A stretch of DNA of 20,888 bases. Origin: Bacteroidia bacterium (GTDB lineage: Bacteria > Bacteroidota > Bacteroidia > Bacteroidales > Paludibacteraceae). Shown piece after piece: positions 12,745 to 20,888 of this stretch. How positions within the stretch are numbered: position 1 is the stretch's first letter; every line of letters starts with the position of its first letter. The notes beneath the pieces were generated by a model, which worked only from the letters and a program-made list of their open reading frames with translations, ran no database searches and was not told where the DNA came from. Made by a program: the position numbers and the translations under genes. Where the stretch lies: NCBI GenBank assembly GCA_021152555.1, contig JAGKVE010000033.1:1-20888 (forward strand). Reading direction: 5' to 3'.

Positions 12745-12764
12745 TTAGTTCATACATGAACTAA
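12745..12764. repeat. Inverted repeat beside parS
   Basis: TTAGTTCAT and ATGAACTAA form a perfect 9-base inverted repeat separated by two bases, seven bases from parS and ten bases beyond the mnmG stop. Possible roles are a regulator site or the stem of an mRNA end. It lacks a T-run, so a classical terminator is unlikely. Confidence 0.6.
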
Positions 12765-12774
12765 AAATTCTATT

Positions 12775-14640
12775 CTATCGTCCCATGAGAACTAATAATA
12801 CGCTTATGTCATTGGGACTGACTCCCGGAATGCGTTGCGCTTCTCCTATTGAACGCGGACGGATGCGTGTGAGTTTCTGGCGTGCCTCGGTACTCAGACT
12901 CTGTATGCTGTTGTAGTCGAATGTATCGGGTATGCGTATTTGTTCCAATCGCTGCAGCTTGGCGGCCTCTTGTTGTTCGCGTCGGATATAGCCCGCGTAT
13001 TTGACCTGAATCTCGCAACTCTCTATGCATTCATCGGGTATATTCTCCATTTTGTCCTTTAATTCGGGAACTGTCTCTGCCAGAGACTTGATGCTGATTT
13101 GCGGGCGTAAAACGAGATCGCTTATTTTGCATCCTTCATGCAGCGCGCTACTGCCAATACTTTCCAGCCATCCGTCAATGGTTCCTTTGCGTACTGTTGT
13201 TTGCTGCATGTATTCGATGAAATCGGCGCATTTTTCTTGTTTTTGTTTGAAGAGATTGTATCGATATTTGTCCGCCAGTCCCATCTCGTAACTGCGTGCA
13301 GTCAGTCTTTCGTCAGCGTTATCCTGACGCAGGAGGATTCTGTACTCGGCTCGTGATGTGAACATACGGTACGGTTCATCCACTCCTTTGTTGACCAGGT
13401 CGTCAATCAGTACGCCGATATAACTCTCGTTTCTTCCCATTGTAAACGGCTGACCGCCATGCGCATTTATATGCGCGTTCACTCCGGCAACGAGACCTTG
13501 GCCTGCGGCTTCTTCATAACCGGTTGTTCCATTGATCTGTCCGGCAAAGAAGAGGTTTCGGATAAGTTTGGTCTCGAGTGTGTGGTAGAGTTGCGTGGGG
13601 TCAAAGAAATCATATTCAATGGCATAGCCCGGTCTGTACATAACAACATCTTCCAGTCCTTTGACGGTTTTTAGACCTGCTAATTGAACCTGCCATGGCA
13701 GGCTGCTTGAGAATCCGTTGACGTAATATTCATTGCTGTCAACTCCTTCCGGTTCTAAAAACAACTGATGTGCGTCTTTGTCGGCAAAGGTAACAATTTT
13801 AGTTTCTATGCTTGGGCAATAGCGCGGGCCTATGCTCTTGATTTGTCCGTTGAAAAGGGGTGAATCTGCTAATCCTGCGCGCAGCGCATCGTGTGTATCC
13901 GGATTAGTATATGTAATCCAGCATGGCATCTGTTTGAGTTGGCGGTGTACGGTATCCAGATAGGAGAACTGATGCCAGTCATTATCTCCGTCCTGGCGTA
14001 TAAGTTCATCGAAATGAATAGAGCGTGCGTCAATACGTGCAGGCGTGCCCGTTTTCATTCTGTCACTCTTGAAGCCTAAAGACACCAGTTGCTCTGTAAT
14101 TCCATATGAGGCAGGCTCGGATATCCGGCCTCCTTGTGTCTGTGTTCTGCCGCAATGCATCAGTCCGTTGAGAAAAGTCCCATTGGTCAGCACAACCGCT
14201 TGTGCCTCCATTTCGATGCCTAAAATAGTCTTAACACCGCAAACCTTATTATCTTTGATAATAAGACCTGTTACTGTATCTTGCCAGATGGAGAGGTTGT
14301 CCGTGTGTGATAGTATCTTTATCCATTCCTCGATAAACCGTTTCCTGTCACTTTGGCTGCGCGGACTCCACATAGCCGCTCCTTTGCTTTGATTGAGCAT
14401 CCGGTATTGAATGGCACTTCTATCCGTAACGATTCCCATTTGTCCTCCGAGCGCATCAATCTCACGCACAATCTGCCCTTTTGCAATTCCCCCTACGGCA
14501 GGGTTGCAACTCATCTGGGCGATTTTGTTCATATCCATAGTGATGAGTAGTGTTTTGCTCCCCATCCGAGCAGCGGCACTGGCAGCTTCACACCCTGCAT
14601 GCCCTGCTCCTACTACTATAACATCATATTTAAAATCCAT
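12775..14640 (-). CDS. mnmG: tRNA uridine 5-carboxymethylaminomethyl modification enzyme MnmG
   Basis: MnmG (GidA) works with MnmE to build the cmnm5 group on the wobble uridine (U34) of certain tRNAs, using FAD and methylene-tetrahydrofolate. The 621-residue length is normal. The FAD-binding motif VVGAGHAGCEAA is at 9-20, followed by the family stretches MSCNPAVGGIAKGQIVREIDALGG (about 43-66), TGTPARID (197-204) and, in the C-terminal half, GQINGTTGYEEAAGQGLVAG and FTSRAEYRILLRQDNAD. It starts 18 bases after yraN and is the last gene before the parS gap. Confidence 0.97.
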   Translation of the reverse strand: MDFKYDVIVVGAGHAGCEAASAAARMGSKTLLITMDMNKIAQMSCNPAVGGIAKGQIVREIDALGGQMGIVTDRSAIQYRMLNQSKGAAMWSPRSQSDRKRFIEEWIKILSHTDNLSIWQDTVTGLIIKDNKVCGVKTILGIEMEAQAVVLTNGTFLNGLMHCGRTQTQGGRISEPASYGITEQLVSLGFKSDRMKTGTPARIDARSIHFDELIRQDGDNDWHQFSYLDTVHRQLKQMPCWITYTNPDTHDALRAGLADSPLFNGQIKSIGPRYCPSIETKIVTFADKDAHQLFLEPEGVDSNEYYVNGFSSSLPWQVQLAGLKTVKGLEDVVMYRPGYAIEYDFFDPTQLYHTLETKLIRNLFFAGQINGTTGYEEAAGQGLVAGVNAHINAHGGQPFTMGRNESYIGVLIDDLVNKGVDEPYRMFTSRAEYRILLRQDNADERLTARSYEMGLADKYRYNLFKQKQEKCADFIEYMQQTTVRKGTIDGWLESIGSSALHEGCKISDLVLRPQISIKSLAETVPELKDKMENIPDECIESCEIQVKYAGYIRREQQEAAKLQRLEQIRIPDTFDYNSIQSLSTEARQKLTRIRPRSIGEAQRIPGVSPNDISVLLVLMGR

Positions 14641-14658
14641 CGATGAAATCGAGCATTT

Positions 14659-15099
14659 TTATTTTATTACATGGTTTTTATGACTCCATTTCCACGAGCC
14701 GCTATAACTGTTTTTCCCTATAGTGCGCAGGCGCGGTAAAAAGGCGTTTTCTATATGGCATCTGTATGTGATTTCTTGTGTTTCCGGATCAACCAGAATA
14801 CCAATAATGTCAAAGCGGGGTGTTTTTTCTATTTTATTGTATTTGATATAGGAGTTTGCAGCAGCCGTCAGTCTTTGTTTTTTGATATTGTCAACATATT
14901 CCTCCGGTCTTTTGTCGCCGAAAGTGCTTGTTCGTGCCTTAACTTCAATAAAAACTATTTCTTTCCTGTTTTCTGCTATCAAGTCAATCTCCAGATGTCC
15001 CATACGCCAGTTATGCTCAAGAATGCGGTATCCCTTTTTCTTCAGTATTTTGGAGGCTTCCTCCTCTCCGATTATTCCTATGGGATTGGTAACAAACAT
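14659..15099 (-). CDS. YraN/UPF0102 family endonuclease-like protein
   Basis: The 146-residue protein belongs to the UPF0102 (YraN) family, which has a restriction-endonuclease-like fold and no settled role. The motif is clear: GEEEASKILKKKGYRILEHN, then GHLEIDLIA (Asp39) and IVFIEVKAR (Glu52, Lys54), the D...ExK signature of metal-dependent nucleases. It is about 25 residues longer than typical members, with a basic tail (LPRLRTIGKN onward). The ATG lies one base after the rodA stop, so it is probably co-translated with the cell-wall genes. Confidence 0.9.
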   Translation of the reverse strand: MFVTNPIGIIGEEEASKILKKKGYRILEHNWRMGHLEIDLIAENRKEIVFIEVKARTSTFGDKRPEEYVDNIKKQRLTAAANSYIKYNKIEKTPRFDIIGILVDPETQEITYRCHIENAFLPRLRTIGKNSYSGSWKWSHKNHVIK

Positions 15100-15100
15100 A

Positions 15101-16564
15101 TCATCTTAATTGCTCCATCCGTGCGGCATCCAAGCGCAGTAAAATAAATAATAACAACGTGAATCCCCATAACGAACTACCTCCGTAGCTGAAGAAAGGC
15201 AATGGTATGCCGATAACAGGCAGTAATCCTAAAACCATACCAACGTTAATTGTGAGGTGGAATAGGAAAATACTGGCTACCGCGTATGCATATATTTGCG
15301 TAAAAATAGTACGTTGCCGTTCTGCTATTTCAATCAGGCGCAGAATAAAGAACAGGTACACTAATAACACGGCAACCGAGCCGGCAAATCCCCATTCCTC
15401 GCCAACGGTGCAGAAAATAAAGTCAGTATCCTGCTCTGGAACGAACTGCAGTTTGGTCTGTGTTCCATTCAAGTATCCTTTTCCGATAAACCGTCCGGAT
15501 CCGATAGCAATACGTGCCTGATTGACATTATATCCTGCTCCTGCCGGATCTTCTTTCATTCCTAACAGTACTTCAATTCGGATGCGTTGGTGTGGCTGCA
15601 GTACGCGCGTGAACACAAAATCACATGCTTGCGTATATCCGATACATCCAAGCGTAAAGGCCGCCACTATGAGCAGCATGTACCTGCGCCAATAAAGGCT
15701 GACGAAGATGGTATATAATATCAATGCTGCTACAATTCCCATTGAAACCCAGTCAAAAGGTACCGTAACCCATATATTTATAAGGAGACACAGCCCGTAT
15801 ATAGCAGCTACGCTACCAATCAAGATTAATGGTTGCCAGCGCATCTTATTCTCTTTGCAAATAAAGAAAATTTCGATAGCCGTAAGTAACAGCATGCACG
15901 TCAGAATGCCTACGCTTCCGGATCCGTACGGTAAAGCGATGCCGCCAAAACGAATACTGATGATAAACAATGCAACTGCAGCTACACCTATCCATAGAAT
16001 ATATCCACTCATTCCCTGGCGGTAGAAAACGAGCAGGAATGCCGCAAAGACGAGCGCCGAACCTGTTTCTCTTTGCAGCACCATGATTATTATTGCCGGT
16101 ACGGCGATAAGCGCAAAAGGTACGATGAGATCGCGCCAAGTACGTAGTTTATATTCATAGCGTCCCATGTATTTCGCTACCGCCAGTGCTACAATACATT
16201 TTGCGAACTCTGCCGGTTGCAAGCTGACGGGACCTAATGAAATCCACGATAAAGAACCTTTTATGTTATGCGCCAAGAGGGGAGTGATGAGCAGTAAGGC
16301 TATCATTATGCCATACGCAATATAGGCGAGTACATCATAGGTTTTATAGTCAACCAACAGAAGTACCAAACCAAGCACTAATGATCCCAAAATCCAGGCA
16401 AACTGTTTTCCTGCACGGTTGGAAAAATCAAAGATACTGGTTTGGTCAAAAGAATAACTGGCTCCGTATATATTAAGCCATCCGAAAATTACAAGGACCA
16501 GAAACAAGCCTACTGTCAGCCAGTCAATATTCTGCCATATGTTACCATTCCTTGACGCTCTCAT
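15101..16564 (-). CDS. rodA: Rod-shape peptidoglycan glycosyltransferase RodA
   Basis: RodA is a SEDS-family polymerase that extends glycan strands from lipid II in the elongasome together with PBP2. The 487-residue membrane protein has about ten helices. SEDS landmarks are GSLSWISLGPVSLQPAEFAK (about 133-152), ILQRETGSALVF, the catalytic-loop region FVPEQDTDFIF with its conserved aspartate, and LPFFSYGGSS near the C-terminus. It is longer than many RodA proteins because of extra helices in the middle (about 235-320), a form I associate with Bacteroidetes. The start overlaps the mrdA end by 23 bases, favouring coupled translation. Confidence 0.95.
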   Translation of the reverse strand: MRASRNGNIWQNIDWLTVGLFLVLVIFGWLNIYGASYSFDQTSIFDFSNRAGKQFAWILGSLVLGLVLLLVDYKTYDVLAYIAYGIMIALLLITPLLAHNIKGSLSWISLGPVSLQPAEFAKCIVALAVAKYMGRYEYKLRTWRDLIVPFALIAVPAIIIMVLQRETGSALVFAAFLLVFYRQGMSGYILWIGVAAVALFIISIRFGGIALPYGSGSVGILTCMLLLTAIEIFFICKENKMRWQPLILIGSVAAIYGLCLLINIWVTVPFDWVSMGIVAALILYTIFVSLYWRRYMLLIVAAFTLGCIGYTQACDFVFTRVLQPHQRIRIEVLLGMKEDPAGAGYNVNQARIAIGSGRFIGKGYLNGTQTKLQFVPEQDTDFIFCTVGEEWGFAGSVAVLLVYLFFILRLIEIAERQRTIFTQIYAYAVASIFLFHLTINVGMVLGLLPVIGIPLPFFSYGGSSLWGFTLLLFILLRLDAARMEQLR

Positions 16565-18380
16565 TCAGTACACTTTCTCCTATTCGTTTTCTTAAATCTT
16601 TTCTTTTCACTTGTCCTGTGAGATACTGTTCCATCATCATACTCGCAATCGGGCATGCCCATGTGGCACCGAACCCGGCGTTCTCCACAACAACAGCAAC
16701 GGCAATCTGCGGATCCTCGATAGGCGCGAACCCTATGAAAATAGCATGGTCTCGTCCGTGCGAATTTTGCGCAGTTCCTGTTTTGCCGGCCATATTGAGG
16801 GTGTCAATGGCGAAGTGGCGGCCGGTACCATATACCATTACGCGATGCATACCTTCTTTAACCACATCGAAGTGTTTTTTCTCTATATTCAGCCGATGAA
16901 TTCGGGATTCCATAGAGTCATTTTTATTCAGATGCGGCGAGATATAGAACCCTCCGTTAGCGATGATGGCTGCCTGGTTGGCTAGTTGTAAGGGGGTAAC
17001 CAAAATCTCTCCTTGGCCGATACTGAGCGAGCGGATAGTAATGGCTTTCCATCCTGTTTTGCCATAGTAACGGTCAAAGTACTTTGTACTCGGAATACTG
17101 CCCGAAGACTGGTCTCCGATGTCTGTATCATTGAATTTTTGCCCCAATCCGAATGCCATTACATCATTGCGCCATAACTCGTATCGCTTTCTGAAATCCT
17201 CATTCTCATTTCCGTAACCGTCTTTTTGAAGCGCATCGCGGAAGGCAGCCCAGAAATACGGGTTACAACTTTGCTCAATGGCTTTCTCCAAAGCTACCGG
17301 AGAGCCGTGATGATGGGTACACTTGATAGGTGTACTTCCGGGACCTGAACAGGGATAAAGCGTGTTGGGGGTAATAGCGCCTTCTTCTAAACAGACAAGA
17401 GCCTGAATAGTTTTAAAGGTAGAACCGGGAGGGTAAGTGGCTTGTGTAGCACGGTTGTAGAGAGGTTTGGTCGGATCTTTGAGAAGGAGATCGTAGTTTA
17501 CACTGCGCTCTTTTCCTACAAGCACTTTTGGATTCCAATTGGGATTGGATACAAGAGCCAAAATCTCGCCGGTTTTAGGTTCGATGGCTACAGCGCTCCC
17601 TATTTTCCCATCCAGCAGTTCTTCCGCCAATAGTTGTAATTGAATATCAAGCGTTGTGCGTAGGTCGGTCCCGGCTTTGGCGTTTCTATCCATTTCGCCG
17701 TTTTGGTAACTGCCTTGAATACGTCCGCGAGAATCCCGCATCAAAATCTCCACCCCTTTGTCTCCTCGTAATTGTTTCTCGTATGTTCGTTCCAATCCGT
17801 CCCGTCCTGAGTAATCACCTCGTGCGTAGTAGGGATCGTTATCTATGTCGTTCTGGTTGACTTCGCCGACGGAACCCAACACATGAGATGCTGCATTGTA
17901 GGTATAGTCGCGTAAGGTACGTTTTTGTATTTGAATTCCGGGAAAGAAGACAAGTGACTCTTGCAAGGTAGCAATATCTTCCTTTTTTAATTGTCCCATA
18001 AAACCTTGTGGCGTGTCTTTCGAGTAACCACGGTTTTTTTTCCGATCCTTGATTTCCTTGATGCGTGTATCAAATTCCTCACGGCTGATATTCAAACAAT
18101 TACAAAAGGCTGTTGTATCCCAGTCATTTCCCATGAGGCGCATCGTCATTGTGATTTCATAAATTGGCTGGTTGAAGACGAGCAACTCTCCGTTTCTGTC
18201 ATAAATCAAGCCGCGAGAGGGATAGACGGTCTGTTTGACCAGTGCATTGTTATCAGCCTGGTCTTTTGTAGATTGGTCTATTATTTGGAGATAGAATAAC
18301 CGAATTATATACACTAATACTACAACAATGGCAATGCCACTGATGATATATCGGCGTTTATAGTACTGGTCATTAATCAT
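16542..18380 (-). CDS. mrdA: Penicillin-binding protein 2
   Basis: PBP2 is the transpeptidase that cross-links new peptidoglycan during elongation in complex with RodA. The 612-residue protein has a single N-terminal membrane helix (about 11-33), a pedestal/dimerisation domain (including RGLIYDRNGELL, 56-67) and a transpeptidase domain. The three catalytic motifs are present: STFK with Ser320, SCN at 371-373 and KTGT at 533-536. The ATG at 18380 overlaps the mreD stop by ATGA. Beta-lactams binding this class of enzyme, such as mecillinam, would be expected to hit it, by family knowledge only. Confidence 0.96.
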   Translation of the reverse strand: MINDQYYKRRYIISGIAIVVVLVYIIRLFYLQIIDQSTKDQADNNALVKQTVYPSRGLIYDRNGELLVFNQPIYEITMTMRLMGNDWDTTAFCNCLNISREEFDTRIKEIKDRKKNRGYSKDTPQGFMGQLKKEDIATLQESLVFFPGIQIQKRTLRDYTYNAASHVLGSVGEVNQNDIDNDPYYARGDYSGRDGLERTYEKQLRGDKGVEILMRDSRGRIQGSYQNGEMDRNAKAGTDLRTTLDIQLQLLAEELLDGKIGSAVAIEPKTGEILALVSNPNWNPKVLVGKERSVNYDLLLKDPTKPLYNRATQATYPPGSTFKTIQALVCLEEGAITPNTLYPCSGPGSTPIKCTHHHGSPVALEKAIEQSCNPYFWAAFRDALQKDGYGNENEDFRKRYELWRNDVMAFGLGQKFNDTDIGDQSSGSIPSTKYFDRYYGKTGWKAITIRSLSIGQGEILVTPLQLANQAAIIANGGFYISPHLNKNDSMESRIHRLNIEKKHFDVVKEGMHRVMVYGTGRHFAIDTLNMAGKTGTAQNSHGRDHAIFIGFAPIEDPQIAVAVVVENAGFGATWACPIASMMMEQYLTGQVKRKDLRKRIGESVLNESVKEW

Positions 18381-18871
18381 TTGTATTTAAGAGCGTTATA
18401 AACAATAATCACAATGATTGTCACAATGCTGCTGACCAGTGTCTCCAATAGGACGAAGCCTATATGCGCCCAACTCCACGCCGCCAATAAGAAAACACTT
18501 AAATGGTGGATTAAAACGAGAATGGTGACATATTTGAGCATTGTTTCCATGCCTAAAACATGGAGTGTGATTTGTTCATTCAAACGGTCTTTGTCGTTCA
18601 CGAGTGTGCCTAAAATATAGGGACGTAAAAACATCAGCAGAATGCAACTCGCTGTGTGGATTCCAAGAGAATTGCAGAAGATGTCCATTATCAGGCCGGC
18701 TATTGCGCCGATTGCCATATCTGCACTGTGAGGCAATGTGATAGGCATCATCAAAAGGCAGAGCACATAGATGTACGGATGGCAAACCCCTAATAACTGC
18801 AATTGGTTAAAAAGCAGCACTTGCAGCAACATTACGATAATGTATCGTCCCAATTGTTTAGTCCACTCCAT
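18377..18871 (-). CDS. mreD: Rod-shape determining protein MreD
   Basis: MreD is a small integral membrane component of the elongasome that associates with MreC. The 164-residue product has about five hydrophobic segments and a polar N-terminus (MEWTKQLGRYIIVMLLQVLLFN). The motif HPYIYVLCLLMMPITLP and the following GLIMDIFCNSLGIHTAS fit the family, which is otherwise poorly conserved, so position between mreC and mrdA is the strongest support. It overlaps mreC by 14 bases and mrdA by 4 bases. Confidence 0.92.
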   Translation of the reverse strand: MEWTKQLGRYIIVMLLQVLLFNQLQLLGVCHPYIYVLCLLMMPITLPHSADMAIGAIAGLIMDIFCNSLGIHTASCILLMFLRPYILGTLVNDKDRLNEQITLHVLGMETMLKYVTILVLIHHLSVFLLAAWSWAHIGFVLLETLVSSIVTIIVIIVYNALKYK

Positions 18872-19649
18872 TCGTCAGTTCCTCCAATTCATGTTGATTC
18901 GCATTCTGAACCACTTCTACATATTTCAACCGTTTGAAATTGGTATGCAGCCGAACACGGATAGTATAGTATGACGCGCCTTCTTTTAGCTCGCTATTTT
19001 CTACGATTCCAACGGGAATACCTTCAGGAAATACAGGACTGAGACCACTTGTTACAATCGTGTCTCCGGGATTGACAACCATGTGGGCTGCAACATCGGT
19101 CAACTGCGCAAATCGGATATCTTTTCCGTCCCATTGCAGCGTACCTATATAGTCGTTTTTGGAAAAGCGGCAGCTTAAATTGGTATATGTATTGATGATA
19201 GGAATAACTACGCTGTAGTTTCTCCCCACCGTCCGAACAATCCCGACAACGCCATCTTTGTTGCGAATACCTTGCCCGCGCTCAATACCATCTTTGTTGC
19301 CGCGGTTTATCGTCAGATAATTATGCATCTCATCGGTTGTCATTTGAACAACCTTAGCTGCCATGCAATGATACGAACTGCCTGTCAGGGTTGAATCCTG
19401 CATATAAATCTGGTTACGCAGGGCTGCATTTTCTTCCGCCAATTGCTCGTTCTGGTAACGCAGGCTGAAATAACCGCTTATTTCACTCATCTGCTCATGT
19501 TGCCAGGCAATAAAATTATTCGCCGTGCTGAAAAAACTGCTGCGAGGATAAGCATTATTGTAACTTATCAGCAAAAATGCAGCAACTTCCAAGGTAATAA
19601 ATACCAGGAAGTTGCTATATCGCAGCAGTATTTTGAGCAGATTTTGCAT
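18858..19649 (-). CDS. mreC: Rod-shape determining protein MreC
   Basis: MreC is a periplasmic scaffold, anchored by one helix (about residues 13-30), that links MreB/MreD to PBP2. The 263-residue protein has a predicted coiled coil at about 55-82 (YQNEQLAEENAALRNQI), then the beta-rich domain with NRGNKDGIERGQGI, GVVGIV, NPGDTIVTSGLSPVFPEGIPVGIV. All are standard MreC landmarks in order. It starts 9 bases after mreB. Confidence 0.95.
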   Translation of the reverse strand: MQNLLKILLRYSNFLVFITLEVAAFLLISYNNAYPRSSFFSTANNFIAWQHEQMSEISGYFSLRYQNEQLAEENAALRNQIYMQDSTLTGSSYHCMAAKVVQMTTDEMHNYLTINRGNKDGIERGQGIRNKDGVVGIVRTVGRNYSVVIPIINTYTNLSCRFSKNDYIGTLQWDGKDIRFAQLTDVAAHMVVNPGDTIVTSGLSPVFPEGIPVGIVENSELKEGASYYTIRVRLHTNFKRLKYVEVVQNANQHELEELTNGVD

Positions 19650-19658
19650 ACTATCCGC

Positions 19659-20678
19659 TTATCGGATTAGGAAACCGAAGTTGTTAACATTCTTCAGTGC
19701 AACACCGGTTCCGCGGGCTACAGAATGTAACGGGTCATCAGCAACGTGGAAAGGAATGGTGATCTTGTCAGTCAATCGTTTTGCCAGCCCGTGAAGAAGT
19801 GCTCCTCCACCTGCCAGATAAATACCGCGTTTAACAATATCCGAGTACAACTCAGGAGGAGTAGATTCCAACGCTTGCAGAATAGCGCCTTCAATTTTGC
19901 TTACACTTTTTTCAAGACAGTGGGCAATCTCCTGGTAACTTACAGGCACAGACATCGGAAGGGCGGTTACTTTATTCGGACCGACAACGATGAAATCTTC
20001 GGGTGCATCCTCCAATTCCGGCAGAGCAGACCCCACCTGAATTTTGATTCGCTCAGCTGTAGGTTCGTCTATACGCAGATTGTGCATACGTCCCATATAC
20101 TCGATAATATCCTGGTTGAAATCATCACCTGCAATCTTGATAGATTTGTTGCTAACAATACCACCGAGGGAAATAACGGCGATTTCCGTAGTACCACCGC
20201 CTATATCTACAATCATACAGCCCTCGGGACTCTCTACATCCAGGCCAATACCGATGGCGGCAGCCATAGGCTCATAGATCATATAAATGTCACGTCCACC
20301 GGCATGCTCCGAACTATCCCGTACAGCCCGAATCTCCACTTCGGTAGAGCCCGAAGGAATACAAACCACCATACGAATCGAGGGAGTGAACAGATGTGCC
20401 TGCTTGGGAATCATTTTAATCATGCCGCGAATCATCATCTCACAGGCATAGAAATCGGCAATCACACCATCACGAAGCGGGCGCACGGTACGAATCATTG
20501 TGCCGCCCTTACCGATCATCTGTTGCGCTTTGCGCCCGACGGCAACCATCTTGTTGTCCGCCATTGAAATAGCCACAACCGAAGGCTCGTCCACTACCAC
20601 CTTGTCATCACACATGATAATAGTGTTCGCTGTTCCTAAGTCAATGGCAATCTCTTGTGTAAAAGAAAAAAGTCCCAT
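19659..20678 (-). CDS. mreB: Rod-shape actin homologue MreB
   Basis: MreB forms membrane-bound filaments that guide the elongation machinery. The 339-residue protein has the actin-fold ATP-binding motifs: DLGTANT (13-19), VDIGGGTTEIAVIS (157-170) and LAGGGALLHGL (about 303-313). The amphipathic start MGLFSF fits membrane attachment. It is the first gene of the mreBCD-mrdA-rodA operon, with a convincing promoter about 50 bases upstream. Confidence 0.97.
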   Translation of the reverse strand: MGLFSFTQEIAIDLGTANTIIMCDDKVVVDEPSVVAISMADNKMVAVGRKAQQMIGKGGTMIRTVRPLRDGVIADFYACEMMIRGMIKMIPKQAHLFTPSIRMVVCIPSGSTEVEIRAVRDSSEHAGGRDIYMIYEPMAAAIGIGLDVESPEGCMIVDIGGGTTEIAVISLGGIVSNKSIKIAGDDFNQDIIEYMGRMHNLRIDEPTAERIKIQVGSALPELEDAPEDFIVVGPNKVTALPMSVPVSYQEIAHCLEKSVSKIEGAILQALESTPPELYSDIVKRGIYLAGGGALLHGLAKRLTDKITIPFHVADDPLHSVARGTGVALKNVNNFGFLIR

Positions 20679-20728
20679 AATTTTATTACGTTATGTATTT
20701 TGCTATGCCGATGAGTTGAAAAATTGCG

Positions 20729-20759
20729 CAAAGTTACAACTTTTTTTTTATATGTGCAA
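20729..20759 (-). promoter_or_regulatory. Promoter of the mre operon
   Basis: On the minus strand a TTG (complement of 20757-20759) is followed after 20 bases by TAACTTTG (complement of 20729-20736), a full match to the Bacteroidetes TAnnTTTG box. Transcription would begin near 20722, leaving a leader of about 44 bases before the mreB ATG. Confidence 0.75.
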
Positions 20760-20791
20760 GCGCGCGCGTTTTTTTTTATTTTTTTTATAAG

Positions 20792-20825
20792 AAAAAAGAG
20801 TGATAACTTTTACGTCATCACTCTT
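20792..20825 (-). terminator. Intrinsic terminator of the tRNA-Asn transcript
   Basis: On the minus strand a 12-base-pair stem (complements of 20814-20825 and 20796-20807, with one G-T pair) encloses a 6-base loop (20808-20813) and is followed by TTTTC. It lies just after the tRNA 3' end and before the mreB promoter, so it separates the two transcription units. Confidence 0.8.
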
Positions 20826-20826
20826 G

Positions 20827-20888
20827 CGCTCCCTCTAGGACTTGAACCTAGGACCCCCTGATTAACAGTCAGATGCTCTAACCGACTG
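20827..20888 (-). tRNA. tRNA-Asn (GTT), 5' end beyond the window
   Basis: The complement reads through part of the D arm, an anticodon stem with loop CTGTTAA (anticodon GTT, complement of 20864-20866), the variable loop, a T arm with TTCAAGT, and the 3' acceptor strand AGGGAGC followed by discriminator G. CCA is not encoded. The first bases of the gene (acceptor 5' strand and the start of the D arm) lie past the window edge, so it is partial here only because of the cut. Confidence 0.93.

Noticed and set aside
12745..12764. Intrinsic terminator after mnmG
   Set aside because: The stem is short and AT-rich and no T-run follows on the minus strand.
20740..20790. CG dinucleotide run and long T-runs upstream of mreB
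   Set aside because: Striking to the eye, but explained as AT-rich promoter and terminator surroundings; the CGCGCGCG stretch alone supports no function.

Overview
The window looks like a chromosomal segment of a member of the order Bacteroidales. Three things point there: promoters of the Bacteroidetes type (TTTG, about 20 bases, TAnnTTTG), protein families typical of the group (a GldB-like lipoprotein, a DUF3244-like secreted protein, a Bacteroidetes-type IS982 transposase), and the mnmG-apt-uvrC gene order known from Bacteroides. Genus cannot be fixed from what is visible.

Two unlike halves meet tail to tail near position 5.7 kb. The right half (about 5.73 to 20.73 kb, all on the minus strand) is a dense housekeeping block. 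Read in the direction of transcription it starts at a good promoter in front of mreB and runs mreB-mreC-mreD-mrdA-rodA (rod-shape cell-wall elongation machinery), yraN, mnmG (tRNA wobble uridine modification), apt (adenine salvage), uvrC (excision repair), tsaE (t6A tRNA modification), a lolD-like ABC ATPase, a gldB-like lipoprotein, a DUF4250 protein, a MutT-like Nudix hydrolase, a ProX/YbaK prolyl-tRNA deacylase and sufS. Spacing is tight and several pairs share ATGA stop-start overlaps. The main non-coding site is an exact match to the ParB binding site parS between mnmG and apt. Upstream of mreB lies the 3' part of a tRNA-Asn gene with its terminator.

The left half (about 0 to 5.5 kb, mainly plus strand) is AT-rich accessory DNA coding for exported proteins. 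It holds a DUF3244-like secreted protein, a large lipoprotein with a papain-like CGP cysteine-peptidase signature, two paralogous 170-residue lipoproteins, another small lipoprotein and a four-helix membrane protein. A 1.0-kb IS982-family element sits exactly at the stop codon of the membrane protein gene. A 43-codon remnant of a second peptidase lies just before the second lipoprotein paralogue, so a peptidase-lipoprotein cassette was duplicated and one peptidase was then mostly lost.

A third layer is a set of very short direct repeats (7 to 11 base units) lodged in gene borders and, in frame, inside sufS and mutT. They appear to have added about 15 to 24 residues to those conserved enzymes without breaking the frame.
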